Source: an uncultured Collinsella sp. (GTDB taxonomy: Bacteria; Actinomycetota; Coriobacteriia; Coriobacteriales; Coriobacteriaceae). From it: DNA of 10,128 nucleotides. A program made the position numbers and the translations under genes. The stretch is taken from contig CAADSV010000110.1 of the NCBI GenBank assembly GCA_900751665.1, positions 1 through 10,128 on the forward strand, given 5' to 3'. Numbering within the stretch: position 1 is the stretch's first letter; each line of letters opens with the position of its first letter. Below are positions 6,133 through 10,128 of the stretch, one piece after another. A model generated the notes under the pieces. That model was not told the origin of the DNA. It worked only from the letters and a program-made list of their open reading frames with translations, and ran no database searches.

Positions 6133-7266
6133 TTACTTCCAAACGCGCTCGGCAATGCGCTTGACCAGCGCGATCTTCGCCCATTGCTCGTCCTCGGTCA
6201 GCTTGTTGCCAATCTCGCAGCTGGCAAAGCCGCACTGGGGCGACAGGTACAGATTCTCGAGCGGCACATACTTAGCGGCCTCGTGGATACGTTCGACGAT
6301 AACGTCTTCGTCCTCAAGCTCAGCCGCCTTGGTGGTTACCAAGCCCAGCACGACCTTCTTGCCGGGAGCGACGTACTTGAGCGGCTCAAAGCCGCCGGCG
6401 CGCGGCGTGTCGAACTCCAGATAGAACGCATCGACATTCTCATGTGCGAACAGGTACGGCGCGATGGGATCGTAGCCGCCCTCAAAGGCATAGGTGGAGT
6501 GGTAGTTGCCGCGGCACACGTGCGTGTTGATAACCAGATCGTCGGGCTTGCCCTCGATGGCGGCGTTGTTGAGCGCCACGCCCAGCTCGCTCACCTTTTG
6601 CAGGTCAACCGGGCTCATGCCGGTTTTGGCGACAAAATCGGTATCGCAGTAGATGCCCCAGGTGCAGTCATCAAACTGGATGTTGCGGCAGCCTGCTGCG
6701 TACAGGTCGGCGATCACCGTGCGATAAGCGGCCGCAATGGCGTCGGCAAGTTCCTCATCGGTCTTATAGACAGCGCGCAGGCTCTCCTGCTGGCCGTCGC
6801 AGCGATCGAGCGTGACCTCAGAGAACGTCTGGATCGGCGCCGGAATGGTCTGGCGTGCGACCTGGCCCTCCCCCTCAAGCGCCTTGACGAACTTAAAATG
6901 CTCGACGAACGGGTGGTTCTCGCCGCTAATGGGACCGGTAACCACAGCGGTGTCGGCCGTCGTCTCCTCGTCATGGAACATATAACCCGTGCGTGAGGTA
7001 CGGCGCTCAATGCCGTTGAGTCCCCACATAAAATCGAGGTGCCAGTAGCTGCGGCGAAACTCGCCATCGGTAATCACCTGCAAGCCAGCAGCCTTCTGCT
7101 TGGCCACTAAGTCGCGGATGGCCTCGTCCTCGACGGCCTTAAGGCCGGAAGCGTCGAGTTTACCCGCGACATAGGCGGCACGGGCGTCCTTTACAGCCTG
7201 CGGACGAAGAAAACTGCCGACGATATCGGCACGAAACGGCGCGTTCGGTTGAATCGAAGTGCTCAT
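6133..7266 (-). CDS. Cobalamin-independent methionine synthase family protein (MetE C-terminal-like, YxjG/YxjH type)
   Basis: This is a single-domain zinc methyltransferase resembling the catalytic half of MetE and close to B. subtilis YxjG/YxjH; it likely methylates homocysteine or a related thiol. The product is 377 aa, matching that subfamily and about half of full MetE. The start M-S-T-S is chosen because GGGAGA (7272-7277) lies 5 nt upstream; a Met six codons earlier overlaps that site. FRADIVGSFLRP (11-22) is the usual opening. The zinc ligands are all present: His249 and Cys251 (INTHVCRGN), Glu284 (FYLEFD) and Cys345 (SPQCGFAS). Because the folate-binding N-terminal half is absent, the methyl donor is not certain. 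It lies downstream of, and co-directional with, a LysR gene, with a perfect inverted repeat in between. No S-box or B12 riboswitch is visible upstream. Confidence 0.9.
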   Translation of the reverse strand: MSTSIQPNAPFRADIVGSFLRPQAVKDARAAYVAGKLDASGLKAVEDEAIRDLVAKQKAAGLQVITDGEFRRSYWHLDFMWGLNGIERRTSRTGYMFHDEETTADTAVVTGPISGENHPFVEHFKFVKALEGEGQVARQTIPAPIQTFSEVTLDRCDGQQESLRAVYKTDEELADAIAAAYRTVIADLYAAGCRNIQFDDCTWGIYCDTDFVAKTGMSPVDLQKVSELGVALNNAAIEGKPDDLVINTHVCRGNYHSTYAFEGGYDPIAPYLFAHENVDAFYLEFDTPRAGGFEPLKYVAPGKKVVLGLVTTKAAELEDEDVIVERIHEAAKYVPLENLYLSPQCGFASCEIGNKLTEDEQWAKIALVKRIAERVWK

Positions 7267-7352
7267 AGATATCTCCCTTTGCATTGGTTGCTTTACTGGG
7301 ACAGAGTATGAGCGTTCATATGGCCATCGTAAAATATACGTTTATAACAGTT

Positions 7353-7375
7353 TGATATAGATGCTTCCTATATCA
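7353..7375. promoter_or_regulatory. Perfect 8+8 inverted repeat, candidate LysR operator
   Basis: TGATATAG (7353-7360) and CTATATCA (7368-7375) are exact reverse complements separated by 7 nt, in an AT-rich island of GC-rich DNA. It lies 86 nt upstream of the methionine synthase-like start. Minus-strand -10 candidates (TATATT at 7333-7338 or TACGAT at 7326-7331) would place its centre near -38 to -45, where LysR-type activators bind. The size and dyad shape suit a regulator site; a terminator is unlikely because the stem is AT-only with no T-tract. Confidence 0.6.
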
Positions 7376-7389
7376 GTCTGGACTGCCAT

Positions 7390-7417
7390 AAAGAGACTTG
7401 AACTGTGCGGAGCACAG
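7390..7417 (-). terminator. Possible weak terminator after the LysR gene
   Basis: On the minus strand CTGTGC-TCC-GCACAG (7417-7403) forms a 6-bp stem 4 nt after the LysR stop, followed by TTCAAGTCTCTTT. The stem is short and the tail interrupted, so it may only partly end transcription. Confidence 0.3.
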
Positions 7418-7421
7418 CAGC

Positions 7422-8318
7422 CTAGATATGCTGACGAATCGCGTCGATATAGGCCCGACCGTAGCGCGTGAGCGTCGTATTTTTGCGCGTGATAATGCCA
7501 ATCTCCATGTATTCGTCCACATCGAGCGGAATCGAGATAATACCGGGGCCGTTAAGTTCATGGCTGATCACGCCCGAACACACCGTGTAACCGTTAAGGC
7601 CCATAGCCAGGTTGAACAGCGTCGCACGGTCGCGCACGCGGATATTCTTGCGGCGCTCAAAGGTCGAGGTCAGCTCCTCAGAATAATAAAACGAGTTATA
7701 GCTGCCCTGCTCATAGGACAGGAATGGGTAGTCTTCCAAGTCCTCGAGCGTCACACTCGAGCGACCCGCCAGCGGATGGTCGGCGCACACGAAGACATGC
7801 GGCGCGGCGCAGAAGAGTCCTTCGAACACGAGCTCGTTGGCCACCAGCATGCGCTCGATGACCTCGCGATTGTGCTCCGACAGATACAGGATGCCGAGCT
7901 CGCTTTTCATATGCGCGACATCCTCGATAATCTCGTGAGTCTGCTCCTCGCGCAGGGTGAAGTCGTAACGCGCGGCATCGAACTCGCGGATCACGTCAAC
8001 AAACGCGTTAACGGCAAAGGAATAATGCTGGCAACTCACACTAAAGTGCGGCACCTGCTCGGATGCGCCCTTGTACTTGCCCTCGAGCAGGTCGGCCTGG
8101 TCGAGTACCTGACGCGCGTAGCCCAAGAAGGTCTCGCCTTCCTCGGACACAATGACGCCCTTGTTGGTGCGCTCAAAGATATGCACGCCCATCTCGTTTT
8201 CGAGATCGCGGATCGACGCGGTAATCGAAGGCTGCGATACAAAGAGCCGGCGCGAGGCCTCGGTAATGCTGCCGCATTCGGCAACTTTGACGACATATCT
8301 GAGCTGCTGGAGCTTCAT
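7422..8318 (-). CDS. LysR-family transcriptional regulator (CmbR/FhuR-like)
   Basis: This DNA-binding regulator is 298 aa, standard for LysR proteins. The winged helix-turn-helix occupies about residues 1-60, with the recognition region SITEASRRLFVSQPSITASI (17-36). It is followed by a linker helix and a two-lobed effector-binding domain to the C-terminus. The start M-K-L-Q-Q-L-R is fixed by AAGGAGA (8324-8330) 5 nt upstream; the same frame open to 8525 is only a shadow of the HAD gene. The body (SVSCQHYSF, LREEQTHEIIEDV, ELGILYLSEHN) resembles Firmicutes regulators of the CmbR/FhuR type that control sulfur amino acid metabolism. That similarity is from memory and the ligand is inferred. It is probably translated together with the HAD gene, whose TAA lies in its ribosome binding site. 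The next gene downstream is the methionine synthase-like enzyme with a dyad in its promoter, a plausible target. Confidence 0.9.
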   Translation of the reverse strand: MKLQQLRYVVKVAECGSITEASRRLFVSQPSITASIRDLENEMGVHIFERTNKGVIVSEEGETFLGYARQVLDQADLLEGKYKGASEQVPHFSVSCQHYSFAVNAFVDVIREFDAARYDFTLREEQTHEIIEDVAHMKSELGILYLSEHNREVIERMLVANELVFEGLFCAAPHVFVCADHPLAGRSSVTLEDLEDYPFLSYEQGSYNSFYYSEELTSTFERRKNIRVRDRATLFNLAMGLNGYTVCSGVISHELNGPGIISIPLDVDEYMEIGIITRKNTTLTRYGRAYIDAIRQHI

Positions 8319-8323
8319 GGCTG

Positions 8324-8330
8324 TCTCCTT
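8324..8330 (-). promoter_or_regulatory. LysR ribosome binding site overlapping the HAD stop codon
   Basis: AAGGAGA lies 5 nt before the LysR ATG, and its first two bases are the last two of the HAD TAA stop (8329-8331). Ribosomes ending the HAD gene would uncover or reuse this site, suggesting coupled translation. Confidence 0.75.
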
Positions 8331-9237
8331 AGCTGTTCGCGAGATTCGCGTCGGCAGTACCCGGCAGGCGCATAAACGGCGGCATCTCCCCCGTCGCGGC
8401 GCAGGCGGCAATCTGATGCAAAGCCCCGGCGACCGCATCATCTGCCGCGGCGCCGATATGCCAGCGCGCGGCAGCCGTGACGGCCTCGTTGGCATTGGCG
8501 ACTGCAACGGAGTTGGGAACGGCATCGATCATGGGCAGATCGTTATCGGAATCGCCAAATACAGCCACCTCGTCGGGCGTCAGGCCCAAGGCGCGCGCCA
8601 GCTCCAGCGCAGCGCAGCCCTTGTCCCAACCATCCGGAAGGATGTCGAACAGGCGCACTCGGTTGTTGGGAAACACAAGCGAAAGTTCCGGTACCTCAAC
8701 GGCAACGCGCTCGCGTAGCTCCGCGAGCTCCTCACGCGAACGGGCACTCCAGATATTCGCCTTAAACACCGGCGCGCCATCGACAACAGGACGGCACGGG
8801 GCCTCTTCGCCTTTGAGCCACGCATTACCGCCCGACTCCATGGCGCGACGAACGCGCTCGGGATCGCTCGTCACGCAGTAGGCATCGTTATCCCAAAAGT
8901 CGTCACCCAGGCTGTAGACTTTTAGAAATGTATCGTCGGTTTCTTGCTCCAGATAGTCAGCCAAACGTATCAGAGCATCGTTGTCGATTGCGCGCGAAGC
9001 GACTACTTCGCCGCCGACAAACATCACCTGGCCGTTACAGAACGCACCGGTCGAAAAACACTCGGAACGGTTTTTGAACATCCAGCCCATCGCGGACGGC
9101 TGACGACCCGAAACCGGCCCAAAGTGCAGACCCGCCGCCTGCATGGCATGAATACCCTCAATGGCGTAGTCGCTGGCGCCGTCATGCCCGGCTGGAATCA
9201 GCGTATCGTCCATATCGGTCAGCACAAGTTTGATCAT
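8329..9237 (-). CDS. Cof-type HAD-superfamily phosphatase
   Basis: This cytoplasmic Mg2+-dependent phosphatase of the HAD superfamily, class IIB (Cof) cap type, is 302 aa (family about 260-300). Motif I is D8-M-D10-D-T (nucleophile Asp8, acid/base Asp10). Motif II is Ser43 in PVSGR, motif III is Lys206 in GWDKG, and motif IV is GDSDND (228-233). The cap domain lies between about residues 85 and 190. Substrate is unknown: such enzymes act on sugar phosphates, FMN, PLP or, in E. coli Cof, the thiamine precursor HMP-PP. The start ATG at 9237 is preceded by a G-rich GGGGGA (not a strong ribosome binding site), and no alternative Met precedes motif I. It is the first gene of a minus-strand unit with LysR and diverges from the TPP-riboswitch/thiM unit. 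The last ~20 residues (PPFMRLPG onward) extend past the usual fold. Confidence 0.9.
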   Translation of the reverse strand: MIKLVLTDMDDTLIPAGHDGASDYAIEGIHAMQAAGLHFGPVSGRQPSAMGWMFKNRSECFSTGAFCNGQVMFVGGEVVASRAIDNDALIRLADYLEQETDDTFLKVYSLGDDFWDNDAYCVTSDPERVRRAMESGGNAWLKGEEAPCRPVVDGAPVFKANIWSARSREELAELRERVAVEVPELSLVFPNNRVRLFDILPDGWDKGCAALELARALGLTPDEVAVFGDSDNDLPMIDAVPNSVAVANANEAVTAAARWHIGAAADDAVAGALHQIAACAATGEMPPFMRLPGTADANLANS

Positions 9238-9266
9238 AGAGTCCCCCAGTCATTTTCACCGCAACC

Positions 9267-9296
9267 ATTGTAACGGTGCGCTAGTATAGGGAACAA
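9267..9296 (-). promoter_or_regulatory. Candidate promoter for the HAD-LysR unit
   Basis: On the minus strand TTGTTC (9296-9291) and TACAAT (9272-9267) are separated by 18 nt. The -10 matches consensus at 5/6; the -35 only at 3/6. Transcription would begin near 9260, leaving a leader of about 23 nt. The plus-strand -10-like TAGTAT (9282-9287) for the thiM leader lies inside this stretch, so the two promoters would overlap. Confidence 0.4.
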
Positions 9297-9304
9297 CAGA
9301 TTCG

Positions 9305-9396
9305 ATGCGGGAGTGCCGGCGGTGCAAACCACAAGGCTGAGAGGGCATGGGGCCCAATCCTTTGAACCTGTCAGTTAATGCTGGCGTAGGGAGCAT
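9305..9396 (+). promoter_or_regulatory. TPP (thi-box) riboswitch aptamer
   Basis: The conserved cores of the thiamine pyrophosphate aptamer are all present in order. GGCTGAGAGGG (9335-9345) binds the pyrimidine. CCTTTGAACCTG (9359-9370) and GCTGGCGTAGGGA (9380-9392) form the pyrophosphate side. P1 closes as ATGC (9305-9308) with GCAT (9393-9396). An extra P3a-like hairpin, GGTG-CAAA-CCAC, sits before the first core (9321-9332). It controls thiM immediately downstream; TPP binding would be expected to reduce expression. Confidence 0.96.
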
Positions 9397-9407
9397 GCCG
9401 CCTTTAC

Positions 9408-9440
9408 AGGGGCGCTGTCTATGCACAGCGCCCCTTTTCT
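9408..9440 (+). terminator. Intrinsic terminator of the TPP riboswitch expression platform
   Basis: AGGGGCGCTGT (9408-9418) pairs with ACAGCGCCCCT (9425-9435), an 11-bp stem with a 6-nt loop, followed by TTTTCT. It lies between the aptamer and the thiM ribosome binding site, so it acts as the transcription attenuator. Confidence 0.9.
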
Positions 9441-9455
9441 ATGCCAAGGAGGCAT
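9441..9455 (+). promoter_or_regulatory. Small hairpin holding the thiM ribosome binding site
   Basis: ATGCC (9441-9445) and GGCAT (9451-9455) can pair around AAGGA, and the Shine-Dalgarno AAGGAGG (9446-9452) lies in the loop and 3' arm. It is 8 nt before the GTG start. GGCATG (9451-9456) is also complementary to CATGCC (9394-9399) at the edge of aptamer stem P1, so an alternative pairing with the riboswitch is possible. Confidence 0.6.
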
Positions 9456-9460
9456 GTGCA

Positions 9461-10128
9461 GTGATTGATTCGGAACAGCTTAAGCAAAATGTGGTCAAGG
9501 CCGTGGAGGAGATTCGCGCCACCAATCCGATGGCAGGCTCCATCACCAACACGGTGACGATCGACTTTGTCGCCAACGCGCAGCTCGCCGTGGGCGGATC
9601 GGCCGCCATGGTCTATCTGCCCGACGAGGGCGAGGCGCTCGTTGCCGGCGGCGGCGCCATCTATCTCAACATGGGCACGCTCTTCCCCATCTACGAGCAG
9701 ACGATTCCCCGCGCGGCGAAGGCGGCACACGACGCCGACAAGCCCTGGGTGCTCGATCCGGTGGGCCTGGGCATCGGTAGCCTGCGCACCCAGTTGGTAA
9801 GCGAGCTCAAGCAGTATAAGCCCGCCATCGTGCGCGGCAACGCCTCCGAGATTATCGCGCTCGCCGGCCTATGGGGTCTTGAGGGCGAGGCGGCCGATCT
9901 GAGCCGCGTACGCGGTGTCGATACCACCGACACGGTAGACGCCGCCCGCAATGCCGCGGTGGCGCTCGCCCGCTACACCGGTGGCGCCGTAGTCGTCTCG
10001 GGCGAAGTCGACCTGATCACCGACGGCACGACCGTGGCCAAGTCCCACGGCGGCAGCCCGCTCATGTCCAAGATCACCGGCTGGGGGGGGCCCCCGCGGG
10101 GGGGGGCGGGCCCGGCGTGCTGCGCCCC
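9461..10128 (+). CDS. thiM: Hydroxyethylthiazole kinase ThiM, 3'-truncated
   Basis: This enzyme phosphorylates 4-methyl-5-(2-hydroxyethyl)thiazole for thiamine salvage; cytoplasmic, ribokinase-like fold. The start is GTG (V-I-D-S-E-Q), 8 nt after AAGGAGG; the ATG at 9454 stops after four codons. Family segments are NTVTIDFVANAQLAVGGSAAM (30-50), INMGT-type YLNMGT (68-73), LDPVGLG (98-104), VRGNASEI (124-131), VVSGEVDLITDG (178-189) and PLMSKITG (200-207). The next residues should be the catalytic [TG]-G-C loop, but the frame reads W-G-G and then a Gly/Pro-rich string. Sequence beyond about 10081 is therefore not trusted. Full ThiM is about 260-275 aa, so roughly 60 residues are missing. Control by the TPP riboswitch agrees with the assignment. 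Further thiamine genes probably lie to the right. Confidence 0.95.
   Translation, partial: MIDSEQLKQNVVKAVEEIRATNPMAGSITNTVTIDFVANAQLAVGGSAAMVYLPDEGEALVAGGGAIYLNMGTLFPIYEQTIPRAAKAAHDADKPWVLDPVGLGIGSLRTQLVSELKQYKPAIVRGNASEIIALAGLWGLEGEAADLSRVRGVDTTDTVDAARNAAVALARYTGGAVVVSGEVDLITDGTTVAKSHGGSPLMSKITGWGGPPRGGAGPACCA
10082..10128. other. Low-complexity G/C contig edge, probably erroneous
   Basis: All but three of these bases are G or C, mostly G and C homopolymers. They replace the codons for the ThiM catalytic Gly-Cys loop with a meaningless Gly/Pro/Ala string. It mirrors the left end and is best treated as assembly or base-calling error. Confidence 0.75.

Noticed and set aside
5899..6996. 365-codon plus-strand frame starting in the terminator hairpin
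   Set aside because: It begins inside a terminator stem without a ribosome binding site and runs antisense to the methionine synthase-like gene with its zinc ligands intact.
7267..7421. Possible S-box or B12 riboswitch before the methionine synthase-like gene
   Set aside because: No aptamer core is visible; the gap is short and holds only the dyad, AT-rich promoter-like sequence and a small hairpin.
7398..8375. 325-codon plus-strand frame opposite LysR
   Set aside because: Shadow of LysR; no motif, and the minus-strand helix-turn-helix is clear.
8319..8525. 69-residue N-terminal extension of the LysR frame
   Set aside because: It lies inside the HAD coding region, is Arg/Pro-rich, and the inner ATG has a good ribosome binding site and aligns with LysR N-termini.

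Overview
The window looks like chromosomal DNA from a gut Coriobacteriia member, most likely Collinsella or a close relative. This is inferred from the high GC content, strong GGAGG-type ribosome binding sites, a bile salt hydrolase, and Actinomycetota/Firmicutes-like protein families. I ran no database search, so the genus is a judgement. Both ends are G/C-only low-complexity sequence (about 1-45 and 10082-10128) that does not fit the genes it interrupts. They look like contig-edge errors.

Layout from left to right: a 5'-truncated Kup-type potassium transporter (+) converges on a bile salt hydrolase (-). Next come a terminator, a long imperfect palindrome of about 109 nt, and a peptide deformylase-like gene (-) that has lost the glutamate of its HExDH motif. 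A purine (NCS2/AzgA-type) permease (+) diverges from it and ends in a strong terminator. A small serine esterase of the alpha/beta-hydrolase fold (+) follows, and its stop codon lies inside a bidirectional terminator. Beyond that, on the minus strand, is a group transcribed right to left: a Cof-type HAD phosphatase, a LysR regulator whose ribosome binding site overlaps the phosphatase stop codon, and a MetE-C-like (YxjG/YxjH-type) methionine synthase. The last gene has a perfect 8+8 inverted repeat in its promoter region. Divergent from the HAD gene on the plus strand is a TPP riboswitch, a Rho-independent terminator, and a GTG-started thiM (hydroxyethylthiazole kinase) that runs off the right end.

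How the genes fit together: most genes here are single transcription units bounded by hairpins, and several concern uptake or salvage (K+, purines, thiazole for thiamine) or host interaction (bile salt deconjugation). The LysR-methionine synthase neighbourhood is the best-supported regulatory pair: a CmbR/FhuR-like regulator next to a methyltransferase with a candidate operator. The thiM leader carries an aptamer, an intrinsic terminator and a small hairpin containing the Shine-Dalgarno sequence. I saw no mobile element, CRISPR array, tRNA or rRNA, and no clear new multi-gene system. The most unusual items are the altered deformylase, the long palindrome beside it, and the operator ahead of the methionine synthase.
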